From NCBI GenBank assembly GCA_014239155.1, contig JAAZZQ010000019.1:1-64000 (forward strand): a DNA stretch of 64,000 nt, read 5' to 3'. This document shows positions 23,320 to 32,325 of the stretch, one piece after another. The first letter of the stretch is position 1. Each line of letters begins with the position of its first letter. The stretch comes from Lachnospiraceae bacterium (GTDB lineage Bacteria; Bacillota; Clostridia; Lachnospirales; Lachnospiraceae). The translations under genes and the position numbers were made by a program. The notes beneath the pieces were generated by a model that saw only the letters and a list, made by a program, of their open reading frames with translations, ran no database searches and was not told where the DNA came from.

Positions 23320-23797
23320 CCCATTTAACCTCACAAACCAGTTTAGGCATAAAGCACTTTTTCCTCATCTCCCAGATTCTTAGCTGTTTTCTTCCAACAA
23401 TAATATGATACTGCATTTCCTTAGGATCTTCTTTGGATATCTTCCTCCAATTAGTCAGATCAATAATTGAATAATGTGGTATATCCTCTGGATGGGTATG
23501 CCATTCTCCATAATATGCATATACCCCATTATGCTTTGAATATAACTGTTTATAAAATTCTATATGTTCTGAATCTTTTCTAAGAAACCTATTTTTAGTC
23601 CGAATATCCTTTTTCATCGGCTTTGTAATAAATTCAAATATCAAATTATCATTTCCAAGATTCTCTCTCCCAAGAATAATCCCACCGGCCTCTGTATCAT
23701 AGCTGTTCCATTGGATATACCCATACATCAATCCAATTATTTCATTACATAGCTTTATTCTTTTATTTTCAGCATTAATTATCACCGCACACACCAC
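23303..23797 (-). CDS. cap3: CBASS Cap3, JAB/JAMM-type deconjugase
   Basis: A 164-residue JAB-domain protein. The zinc motif YGEWHTHPEDIPHYSIIDL (about residues 96-114) shows HxH followed by Ser and Asp at the JAMM spacing, with an upstream Glu in GGIILGREN. Cap3 removes or processes the Cap2-made conjugates on the cyclase. It overlaps cap2 by 23 bp and the effector gene by about 17 bp, so the operon is tightly coupled. Confidence 0.85.
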   Translation of the reverse strand: MVCAVIINAENKRIKLCNEIIGLMYGYIQWNSYDTEAGGIILGRENLGNDNLIFEFITKPMKKDIRTKNRFLRKDSEHIEFYKQLYSKHNGVYAYYGEWHTHPEDIPHYSIIDLTNWRKISKEDPKEMQYHIIVGRKQLRIWEMRKKCFMPKLVCEVKWDEINI

Positions 23798-25517
23798 ATT
23801 CAGTATTTAATATCTGATTTCCTGTTAATATTTTGATATTTTCTTTTTGACGGAAAAATCTGCCTGATGTTTCTAATCCCTGAGTCCTAAAGAAGCTGTC
23901 ATCACCTTTCATAGAAACCAGTAGATTAGTTTCCAATTTACCAGAAAAGACTTTTCTAATTACATCTAAGCATAATAAAACTGTTTTTAATGAAATAGTA
24001 TCCCCATAAGGAACATATGTCTTTCCGCACCCTCCGGCACTCTGCACTATTTTCTGCCCCGATTTACAGTATGACGACTTATCATATAATTCTCCCGTCT
24101 GATCTGCTCTGCCAAAAAGGCAGTCATAGCAACCCTCATTTCCATATTTGAAGTATGCTATATGATTTCCAATTCCATACACTTCATTCCATGCATATAT
24201 CACTGGCACACTAATTTTGTTGTTAAATATATATGAATTTATCCATCTATTAAGATTATGATTTCCCGTAGCTGAAATAACCATATCATATTCTTCCAAA
24301 TCTATATTTCCCTCCAAAACTGCTTCTTCACATTTTTCTGCTAATGACTTAATAGAAACTTCTGGAATGTTCTTTCTTATATACTCTTCAATGGCAACAC
24401 ATTTATATTTAGATACATACTCCATCCCCAATAGATGTCGAAATATATTTTCTTCTGATAAGAGATCATCATCTACAATCATTAAATCTTCAAATCCGCT
24501 CTTAACCAACTCCCATATTAAATACCCACCTATCGAACCACATCCAATAACAAGTATTTTTTTATTTGTATCTTCATCTGATTGTGCGGTTCTCATCATC
24601 AAAAAATTTTTATCCGCCCTATGCACTTCCAGCGGCTGTAAAACGCTAACGTCTTTGAAGCAATATCTATCATTTTCTATTTCAATCCTTCCACCTTCAA
24701 TATAAAAACCAACAAAATTTGTATTACCTCTTGGTTGTCTAATTGCAAAAATAATTACCCTGCTTGAATGTAATTTTAATAGAATATCCGAACTTTCCTT
24801 TGGCGACACCCATTTTAATAAATTATTCAGATATTCAATTGAAAGTTCTTTTCTTATATCTGGCGGAAAAATATCCATATCCGGCGATACAATAAAATAT
24901 GCTGCATTAATTATACTTGTTTTCTTTAGATTCCACTTTTTCAAAATTTCTGAATCCTTACCAGCATAAATGATAGCAGAATACATTCGTTTAAAATATT
25001 CTGACTGCTTTTCTTTTTTACGTTGTGAAGTTCTTTCAAACGTGCATTTTATCGTCTGGCTGACTTCTGATACCGGGACATCAAATTTTAGAAATCTATG
25101 TCCCGGCAACTGCCCCCAGTAAAGCTCAAACTCATCAAGAAAATCCTCTGCATTAGTTCCTAAAAAACCATTTTCTAAAATATCCTTCGCACGAACCAAT
25201 GATTCTATTAAAATTCCTTGTAAGTTCTGATCAATTAAAACTCCTTCCAAATCAAACAGACATATTTTCCCCTTTCTATCAATATGAGGCATAAAGTCTA
25301 TTTCATTATAGTTTTCTACATATATATCAATTAAATCTCTATACCATTTTTCAGGTATACAGATTACAATCGGCACAACCTTATCTTTATTAATAATCAA
25401 TTTGGCTCTATAGGTTATTTCGTAATTCTGTTCCTTATAATTTCTACCCTCACAAACAGCCATAGTTTCCAAAAAGCTACAGTTTAATAACACTGACCTA
25501 ATATCTACTGAATCCAT
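23775..25517 (-). CDS. cap2: CBASS Cap2, fused E2-E1 ubiquitin-transfer-like enzyme
   Basis: A 580-residue protein. The N-terminal part resembles an E2 fold (IDRKGKICLFDLEGVLID, Cys near residue 89 as the candidate transfer residue). From about residue 325 a ThiF/E1 adenylation domain follows: VIGCGSIGGYLIWELVKSGF, then IVDDDLLSEENIFRH. A Cys-rich stretch (CYDCLFGRADQTG, SAGGCGKTYVP) near residues 465-505 holds the probable E1 Cys. Cap2 primes the cyclase by joining its C-terminus to target proteins. Starts 4 bp from the cyclase stop. Confidence 0.88.
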   Translation of the reverse strand: MDSVDIRSVLLNCSFLETMAVCEGRNYKEQNYEITYRAKLIINKDKVVPIVICIPEKWYRDLIDIYVENYNEIDFMPHIDRKGKICLFDLEGVLIDQNLQGILIESLVRAKDILENGFLGTNAEDFLDEFELYWGQLPGHRFLKFDVPVSEVSQTIKCTFERTSQRKKEKQSEYFKRMYSAIIYAGKDSEILKKWNLKKTSIINAAYFIVSPDMDIFPPDIRKELSIEYLNNLLKWVSPKESSDILLKLHSSRVIIFAIRQPRGNTNFVGFYIEGGRIEIENDRYCFKDVSVLQPLEVHRADKNFLMMRTAQSDEDTNKKILVIGCGSIGGYLIWELVKSGFEDLMIVDDDLLSEENIFRHLLGMEYVSKYKCVAIEEYIRKNIPEVSIKSLAEKCEEAVLEGNIDLEEYDMVISATGNHNLNRWINSYIFNNKISVPVIYAWNEVYGIGNHIAYFKYGNEGCYDCLFGRADQTGELYDKSSYCKSGQKIVQSAGGCGKTYVPYGDTISLKTVLLCLDVIRKVFSGKLETNLLVSMKGDDSFFRTQGLETSGRFFRQKENIKILTGNQILNTECGVCGDN

Positions 25518-25520
25518 AAA

Positions 25521-26582
25521 TTAACGTGCCCCTGATGAACTGGTTGGCGGAATATAACACATCTGCTGCTTAGCTGCATTATCTACCTCTGGAATAGGGA
25601 AATCATCACCAAAAATTTTATTCAGTTTCTTGCATTGTTCTACTTCATCTGCTTCATTTTTTACAGCTTCTAAATCTGTTACTAAAGCATCAACTTTCTC
25701 TTTAAAATCTGTCATATAATTGTCGCTCATTTTTTTAAATACATTTGTGTTCTCATCAAACTTCAATTCAGAAGGCAAATCATACTCAATGCTGTATAAA
25801 CATCTTCCGCTTTCAGATATTCCATTAAATTTGAAAAGGTCTTTAATTTCTTTTGCAAAGTTCAAAACTGCATCTAAATCATCATAAATATATTTTTCTT
25901 CCAAATAATCATACTTCTTAGACACTTCAAATTTATCTACTGCAATCAAAGTAATACCAATACTAGGTGGCTCTGCATTCCCAGAACTACTAAACTTTTT
26001 ATTTTTCCATCTCTTGAAATAACGTATAATTCGTCTAAACTGCTCTCTGTCTTCTTTTGCATCATCACCTTTATATTTGTCATTAACATAGTTTACCAAC
26101 CCCACCGGATCGGATTTCTCCCAACAAGTTTCATCAGATTCACTGTTTTTACCACGTGCGAGATACAATTGACTGTCTGTATCATCTTTATCGGCATATG
26201 TATATACAACCAAATCAACATGATAAGCTGCTTCCCCATCCTTTTTATATGTCACAGTAACACATGGTTTTTTGATAGTTGCCCCATAATCCGTATGATC
26301 TTTCAATAAATCGTAAATTTTATCCTTTAAATCCATTGGTGCATAGTCATCACAATTCACTTGGAATCTAAGCCCTACATCAATATCATACTCCTTATCC
26401 AAAGGCTCTACACCAAGATACATACTATAGCTTCCCTGATCAAATTTTTTAAATGCTGGAATTCCCTCCGCATTACGCAATATTTCCAGTAGGATATCCC
26501 TTTTATCCTTCAGTTCACTCTTCACATCATAGTCCATTTTAATTTTCTCATTAAACTCTTTAAAATATTTCTGTAAACTCAT
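25521..26582 (-). CDS. cdnA: CBASS CD-NTase, DncV-like cyclic dinucleotide synthase
   Basis: A 353-residue nucleotidyltransferase. GSYSMYLGVEPLDKEYDIDVGL (in parts, residues 47-68) supplies the GS and DxD metal-binding motifs. The third acidic residue is in AAYHVDLVVYTY near 136. The later WEKSDPVGLVNYV and RRIIRYFKRWKNK segments resemble Vibrio DncV. The C-terminus ends PPTSSSGAR; a short flexible tail with terminal small residues is typical of Cap2 substrates. AAAGGTGG precedes the ATG. It heads the four-gene CBASS operon; the exact signal (for example cGAMP) cannot be told from sequence. Confidence 0.88.
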   Translation of the reverse strand: MSLQKYFKEFNEKIKMDYDVKSELKDKRDILLEILRNAEGIPAFKKFDQGSYSMYLGVEPLDKEYDIDVGLRFQVNCDDYAPMDLKDKIYDLLKDHTDYGATIKKPCVTVTYKKDGEAAYHVDLVVYTYADKDDTDSQLYLARGKNSESDETCWEKSDPVGLVNYVNDKYKGDDAKEDREQFRRIIRYFKRWKNKKFSSSGNAEPPSIGITLIAVDKFEVSKKYDYLEEKYIYDDLDAVLNFAKEIKDLFKFNGISESGRCLYSIEYDLPSELKFDENTNVFKKMSDNYMTDFKEKVDALVTDLEAVKNEADEVEQCKKLNKIFGDDFPIPEVDNAAKQQMCYIPPTSSSGAR

Positions 26583-26800
26583 TGTATTCCACCTTTCCTA
26601 TTTTGTTGGCACTCGTTTGTATTGAGTGCTGATATTTAAATTAGTGTATCACACGTTAATTTTATATTCAAATATAAATTTCCATTTTTTAAGTCAGACT
26701 TGTATTCCTAAATTCTGTGTATGTCCTGAATCGTAAAATATAGGCTGATTTCCAATGTATCTGCTATTATTCTTCACCTTTTAATGATACGAATAGCGAA

Positions 26801-27817
26801 TTATTCCAGATTTTTCTTCTCATTATATATTATCTGATTTCTCTCTAACTCATTTTGCAATTCCTCCACAGTCGGCAGAACCGTCATATACTTAGATGCA
26901 AATATCTGTTCGTTTTCATTTAAAACAGAATATTTTACCATTGTTTCATCTTTGTCCGTACAGAATATAATACCTATCGTCGGATTATCATCTTCCTGTT
27001 TCTTCAGGTCATCAAACATACGAATATACATATCCATCTGCCCGATATCCTGATGTGTCAGTTTATGGCTTTTCAGGTCTATCAGTACAAAGCACTTTAA
27101 AATATAATTATAAAACACCAAATCAATATAGAAATCCGATGTTTCGGTGCATATGTGCATCTGCCTGTCCACAAAGCAAAAGCCTTTTCCCATTTCCAGT
27201 AAAAATTTCTGCAAATGGCTGATAATTGCACTTTCGACATCTTTTTCAATGATTTTATCAGGATTGCTGATACCCATAAACTCCAAGACATATGGATCTT
27301 TTACAAATTTGGGCGTTTGTCCTGCTTTATCTGGAAACTGTGTTGAAAGAATACGCTTATAATAACCCGACTTTATATTACGTTCCAGCTCTCTTACAGA
27401 CCAATATTCATTTGCGGTTTCATTTAAATAGAAATTGCGTTCATCCTCATCATCCAGCCTCATTATAGTCCTAAGATGAGACCAATGAACTTTTCCAAGC
27501 ATTGAATAACCATATGATTCTTTTGAAAATGTCAAATATAACTGTCTGCAATTCCTAATAGTCGCAACAGAAAAACCCGAACCATATTCACCCGAAAGTT
27601 CTTGTGCCAGTCTCTTTATCAGATATGAGCCATATTTTGCCTTAGATGCCCCTTTTTGTTCTTGTTCAACAATTCTCTCTCCAATATCCCAATAAGCATA
27701 AGTCATAATATCATTAACTGCCGCATAGGCTGTATTTTTTGCATGTTCCAATATCTCGTGAATGTCTCTGTAAAACTGACGTTCTTCTTCACTGTCTATC
27801 AAATCTAATTTTGACAC
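26801..27817 (-). CDS. DUF1016 / YhcG-type PDDEXK nuclease
   Basis: A 338-residue protein. The N-terminal helical DUF1016 part (AVNDIMTYAYWDIGERIVEQEQ, in parts) is followed by a PDDEXK nuclease half with DFYIDLVFYNY near 232 and FVLIDLKSHKLTHQDIGQMDMYI near 245-270. The start is GTG at 27817 with GGAAGGAG upstream. The gene lies between the CBASS operon and hsdR, a frequent position for this family beside type I restriction genes. Its exact task there is not settled. A striking palindrome precedes it. Confidence 0.85.
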   Translation of the reverse strand: MSKLDLIDSEEERQFYRDIHEILEHAKNTAYAAVNDIMTYAYWDIGERIVEQEQKGASKAKYGSYLIKRLAQELSGEYGSGFSVATIRNCRQLYLTFSKESYGYSMLGKVHWSHLRTIMRLDDEDERNFYLNETANEYWSVRELERNIKSGYYKRILSTQFPDKAGQTPKFVKDPYVLEFMGISNPDKIIEKDVESAIISHLQKFLLEMGKGFCFVDRQMHICTETSDFYIDLVFYNYILKCFVLIDLKSHKLTHQDIGQMDMYIRMFDDLKKQEDDNPTIGIIFCTDKDETMVKYSVLNENEQIFASKYMTVLPTVEELQNELERNQIIYNEKKNLE

Positions 27818-27832
27818 TTCTGCACTCCTTCC

Positions 27833-27859
27833 AATTCGCTACACACTGTGTAGCGAATT
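27833..27859. repeat. Leader palindrome, copy 2, upstream of the DUF1016 gene
   Basis: A perfect 27-bp inverted repeat: AATTCGCTACACA, a central base, then the reverse complement. It lies about 6 bp before the ribosome site. The copy at 22346 shares the 15-bp core and the gene-proximal flank. Confidence 0.8.
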
Positions 27860-27934
27860 CAAAATTTATAGTATTATAAAACTTTCCCTATGTATTCCGC
27901 AGTTATTTATGCTCTAATAATACATTATATCTTG

Positions 27935-30900
27935 TTATTCTTCCTTACTCCCATAATCCACAGGCTTTTCCGCAACCATCATCGGTTTAAGATTTTCATA
28001 TTGATATACAATCCCACTTCCCACATCTTCTCCATTCCGCAAACTATGATAAGTATCACTCAAAAACAGCCCCAGCACTTCATGTTTAATTTCATCGTTT
28101 TGCAAAAGCAGGGTAAAGAAATCCTGATTCTGCTCCAATCCATCTATCAGCGCATCGTCAACATGGTCAAAATATGCAAATTCAAAATCCTGTTCCGAAT
28201 TATTCTTTGCGCTGGTCTTTAGTTCCTCGGACTTTTTCATAATATCCCGAATCTGTAATGCTGCCTTGATTGCAACATCATTGTCATATTGTCTGCCCGT
28301 CCTGCTGTTTATCTCTCTGATAATCTGTGAAAGACGTTCTTCCTTTGCAGGAGTCAATACAATATCATACGCTGTAGGCAACTTCATCACAGGGCTTGCG
28401 GTTATATTGCTTTTCTTGTGTTCCTCTCCTTTTTTCTGGAGAAACTCAGATGCTTTAATGATGCCATCAAGATTATAACCTCCCCCTCCATGATTAATCC
28501 TGATATATGCTATCAAATAGAACAGGAAATTATATTTCTTATGCAGCTCCACGTCCTCAAAGCAGGAAGCCTGTAACAGAAATTCATAAAACCTGATAAA
28601 ATGCCTGATGTCTAATGCTATCTGCCCTCTTTTATCGTCTGCAAACCCATCTATAACACGTTTTGCTTTTTGTAAATAAAAGGTCATCTGCTTTTTATCT
28701 TTTGCCGTATTTGCCGATTCATACAATACTTTGTTAAAAAATTCCACATCGGCAGGGTCTAAGAAAAAATATCCGTCTATCTTCGCTTCAATATCATAAA
28801 TTGCACGAGGCGTAACCGAATTGGAAAGAACTGTCTTTGTGTAATACTTGGAGAATGCTGCCACGATATCTTCATATTTGTTGACAAAATCCAGCACAAA
28901 TGTCTTCTTCTCATAAGGTGGGCAGATACGGTTCAGTCTGGAAAGTGTCTGTACCGCAGTCACCCCATGCAACTTTTTCAGGATATACATGGCACACAGT
29001 TTCGGCTGGTCAAATCCTGTCTGGTATTTATCCGCAACCAGGAGTACCTGATACTCGTCCTTGTCAAACTCGTCAGGCAGATTTTTCTCTGATATGCCAT
29101 TCATTCCTACTTCTGTATATTCTTTATCGTCCAATGGCACCTTACCGGAAAACGCCACCAAAGCGCGAATATTTGTATAACCTTTCTTCTTTGTGTAATC
29201 TTCAAAAGCCTGCCTGTATTTGACTGCCCCCGCCCTTGATTCTGTTACCACCATAGCCTTTGCGTGTCCGCCCAGCTCCTGCATGACCGAGGTTCTGAAA
29301 TGCTCAATAATAATCTCTACCCTCTGTCCTATATTTACTTCATGGAGCTGAATAAACCGGGCAATCTGCCTTTTAGCCTCATTTGTCTGCAATGTAGGAT
29401 CTTCCTCAATTTCCTTATTCAGTTTGTAATAAGTTTCATAATTTAAATAATTATCCAACACATCCAGAATAAAGCCTTCTTCTATCGCCTGTTTCATTGT
29501 ATAAAAATGAAATGCCTCTTTCTGTCCCTTTGTATTCTCACGTCCAAAAAGCTGTATTGTTGTAGGCTTTGGCGTTGCCGTAAAAGCAAACATGGAAACA
29601 TTCGCCTGTTTTCCCTGTTTGGAAATCTGGTCAACAATCATATCTTCCGTATCATATACTAATTTATCTCCATTGCCGAGTGTCATTGTTACCGCTGCCA
29701 TATTCTTACCTGCAGTGGACGAATGAGCCTCGTCAATAATAACTGCAAATTTCTTATTTTTCAGCCCCTTTACACTGTCAACAATATATGGAAATTTTTG
29801 TATTGTAGTGGCGATAATTTTCGTATTTCCCTGAATCGCAAACGCAAGGTCATTGGAATTGCACTTTTCATCCATAACCCGAATCATCCCTGCCTTATGT
29901 TCAATTCCCATTACCGCCTGCTGGAGCTGCCTGTCCACAACTACCCTGTCTGTACATATAATAATATTATCAAATATGATTTTATTTTCTATATCATGCA
30001 GAGATGCCAGTCTGTGCGCCAGCCATGCAATGGAATTGGTCTTGCCCGAACCAGCGGAATGCTGTATCAGATAATTTTGGCTGGAACCCGTTGCCGCCAC
30101 CTCTGCCAACGTCTTCCTGATAACATCTAACTGATGATATCTTGGAAAAATAACTGTTTCAGAACGCTTCACTTTATCTGTCACAGGATCTTTCTTTTCC
30201 TTGACTTCAATGAACATAAATTTGCCAAGTATTTCAATCAGTGTGTCTTTTTGCAGAATATCTTCCCACATATAATACACGCTGTATTTATCTTCATAAA
30301 TCGGATTCCCCGATCCTGTATCAATCCCCTCTCCCTTTCCCATGTTAAAGGGCAGGAAAAACGTTGATGCTCCGTCCAGCTTCGTAGTCATATAGACCTG
30401 TTCCAAATCCATTGCAAAATCCACCAACGCCCCTGCTTTCCACCTGAAAAGTCTTGTCTTTGGGTCACGCTGTGTACGGTACTGATATATCGCATCCTGA
30501 TAGGACTGCCCTGCTGCATTGCATTTCAGTTCAAATGTCATAATTGCCAAACCGTTTAAGAAGATTACAAGGTCTATCCTTTCCTTGTCGCTTGCCCAGA
30601 CTTCTTCGGATACAGAAAAAATATTCTGCTCATATAGCTTATTAAGCACAGGGTTGAATGTGGTTGCTGGTTTTGTATACATAAGCTCCAGCTTGTGATT
30701 TGCAATTTCTATTCCATGTTTTAATACATCCAGCCTGCTTCCTCTTGTTTTCGTTTCCTCCGTACTGATAACGCCAATAATCGTATTTTCCAAATCGGAT
30801 TTGTATACTTTTCTGAGTGCATCCATCTCATCAGGCTGTGTTGTATTCAAAAACCGAAAAAGCGCTTCCCTGTCTATTGCAAAAAAGCGGTCATAACTGG

Positions 30901-30985
30901 CGGACGTGGTTATCTCATACCCGTTTTCAGAAAGTCTCTCTAATATGTAATTCTGGTATTCTTTTTCGGATAATATAGCATTCAT
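27935..30985 (-). CDS. hsdR: Type I restriction enzyme, R subunit
   Basis: A 1016-residue motor/nuclease subunit. The N-terminal PD-(D/E)XK nuclease is seen in RIDLVIFLNGLAIMTFELKC (residues 136-155). The SF2 translocase has Walker A in HSAGSGKTNSIAW near 305, the DEAH box in VIIDEAHSS near 418, and FAFTATPKP near 470, with helicase motif VI around QTLSRLNRI near 690. Length and order are normal for HsdR. It is the last gene of the HTH-hsdM-hsdS-hsdR group and probably cleaves DNA lacking the HsdM/HsdS methylation. Confidence 0.92.
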   Translation of the reverse strand: MNAILSEKEYQNYILERLSENGYEITTSASYDRFFAIDREALFRFLNTTQPDEMDALRKVYKSDLENTIIGVISTEETKTRGSRLDVLKHGIEIANHKLELMYTKPATTFNPVLNKLYEQNIFSVSEEVWASDKERIDLVIFLNGLAIMTFELKCNAAGQSYQDAIYQYRTQRDPKTRLFRWKAGALVDFAMDLEQVYMTTKLDGASTFFLPFNMGKGEGIDTGSGNPIYEDKYSVYYMWEDILQKDTLIEILGKFMFIEVKEKKDPVTDKVKRSETVIFPRYHQLDVIRKTLAEVAATGSSQNYLIQHSAGSGKTNSIAWLAHRLASLHDIENKIIFDNIIICTDRVVVDRQLQQAVMGIEHKAGMIRVMDEKCNSNDLAFAIQGNTKIIATTIQKFPYIVDSVKGLKNKKFAVIIDEAHSSTAGKNMAAVTMTLGNGDKLVYDTEDMIVDQISKQGKQANVSMFAFTATPKPTTIQLFGRENTKGQKEAFHFYTMKQAIEEGFILDVLDNYLNYETYYKLNKEIEEDPTLQTNEAKRQIARFIQLHEVNIGQRVEIIIEHFRTSVMQELGGHAKAMVVTESRAGAVKYRQAFEDYTKKKGYTNIRALVAFSGKVPLDDKEYTEVGMNGISEKNLPDEFDKDEYQVLLVADKYQTGFDQPKLCAMYILKKLHGVTAVQTLSRLNRICPPYEKKTFVLDFVNKYEDIVAAFSKYYTKTVLSNSVTPRAIYDIEAKIDGYFFLDPADVEFFNKVLYESANTAKDKKQMTFYLQKAKRVIDGFADDKRGQIALDIRHFIRFYEFLLQASCFEDVELHKKYNFLFYLIAYIRINHGGGGYNLDGIIKASEFLQKKGEEHKKSNITASPVMKLPTAYDIVLTPAKEERLSQIIREINSRTGRQYDNDVAIKAALQIRDIMKKSEELKTSAKNNSEQDFEFAYFDHVDDALIDGLEQNQDFFTLLLQNDEIKHEVLGLFLSDTYHSLRNGEDVGSGIVYQYENLKPMMVAEKPVDYGSKEE

Positions 30986-31052
30986 GTTTTAGTTCCTTTC
31001 TAAACAATTCACTGTTCATTACTGATTTCTGTTTCTGCAATAAACGCTGCTT

Positions 31053-32324
31053 TTATGCATGAACTTTTTTCCCTGTAACATATTCATATATAATTGTTTT
31101 CTTATATTCTTCCAACACTGCTAATTGTTCTTTTTTTCGATTTATTATTTCTTCGATTTCTTTTGTTGTCTTATTTAAATATTCAGCTATTGCAACTTGT
31201 TCATTATATGGCGGAATCAAAATCCATATATTTTCAAGTGAAACTGCCGACAAATCCCATTGCCCCTCTCTTATTCCACCTGAAAGCCGCCTAAATTCAA
31301 TCGCATACATCCTATTTCTCATCAAATAATGAAAATAATCTTTGTATATGCTTTCATCAGAAAATTCATACACATAATACGCAGGGCTTACAATACCATT
31401 ATAATTTGATACCGCAACCGAACCTTGCCATGCTTTCATTTTATTTATAACAAAATCACCCTTTTTGACATATAAATACTTTGATGTATCTTCTGATGTA
31501 ACATTATGATTATCCTCTCGGCTATCTTTAGGTATAATTCCAAATTCTCTATATAAAGATAACACCGTTGCGTCACCATGATTTTTTATTGTTTGTCTTT
31601 TTAAATGATATTTAAATTTTGAAACATTCCAATGCGAAGGAACTTTGGGTATCCAACCTATGCTACTATCCTTCATAACCACATCTAAATTTAATCCTTT
31701 TGATACTTTTTCTGTAATTACAGAGCGTTTGTATTCTTCCAATATATCTATTTCTGTTTGAATATCCGCAAACAGCATGTCTATTTCTGAACATTTTTCA
31801 TCCAAGAATAAAGATGTTTTTTCTTGTTCACTTACTGGCGGTATTGGCAAATATGTGCTTCCAAAATCGGCAAATGCTATATTTTTTCCATCTCGCAAAC
31901 TAAGTGTATATGAATTCATCTTACTAATAAAACTTTGATCTTTAAATAAATACTTATAGTAGTTATCACAGATTTTTGTTATCGGATAAAACACCTGATA
32001 TGCTGGTGACACAACTCCCTCATAAACACAATACTCAAATCCCCCCTGAAAACTTCGCAAACTAATGCAAAAATCCCCCTTGTGAATTGTTTTAAATTGT
32101 GATAAATCTGTATTTTCTTTTACTTTGACTGCTGTATTTGTTGTTAATTCTTCAAACAAAGACTGTGGAATAACACCAAATTTCTGAGTTGGAGAAAGTA
32201 ATTGCAATTCTATCGTGTTCCCTCTATCATTACGCAATGAAAAAATGTACTTTCCCTTAAGAAACTTCCATGAAGCAGGACATTTGCCAATCCAATCAAC
32301 CCCACTATCCCTCATTTCAGACAT
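31053..32324 (-). CDS. hsdS: Type I restriction enzyme, specificity (S) subunit
   Basis: About 423 residues from ATG 32324, which comes one base after the hsdM stop; the frame is open further upstream inside hsdM. Two target-recognition domains are visible. Each begins with a DSxVxWIGKxPxxW-type motif (DSGVDWIGKCPASWKF and DSSIGWIPKVPSHWNV) and each is followed by a coiled conserved region (EEYKRSVITEKVSKG and EEYKKTIIYEYVTGK). The two halves read different bases, giving a bipartite recognition sequence that cannot be predicted here. Confidence 0.92.
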   Translation of the reverse strand: MSEMRDSGVDWIGKCPASWKFLKGKYIFSLRNDRGNTIELQLLSPTQKFGVIPQSLFEELTTNTAVKVKENTDLSQFKTIHKGDFCISLRSFQGGFEYCVYEGVVSPAYQVFYPITKICDNYYKYLFKDQSFISKMNSYTLSLRDGKNIAFADFGSTYLPIPPVSEQEKTSLFLDEKCSEIDMLFADIQTEIDILEEYKRSVITEKVSKGLNLDVVMKDSSIGWIPKVPSHWNVSKFKYHLKRQTIKNHGDATVLSLYREFGIIPKDSREDNHNVTSEDTSKYLYVKKGDFVINKMKAWQGSVAVSNYNGIVSPAYYVYEFSDESIYKDYFHYLMRNRMYAIEFRRLSGGIREGQWDLSAVSLENIWILIPPYNEQVAIAEYLNKTTKEIEEIINRKKEQLAVLEEYKKTIIYEYVTGKKVHA

Positions 32325-32325
32325 A

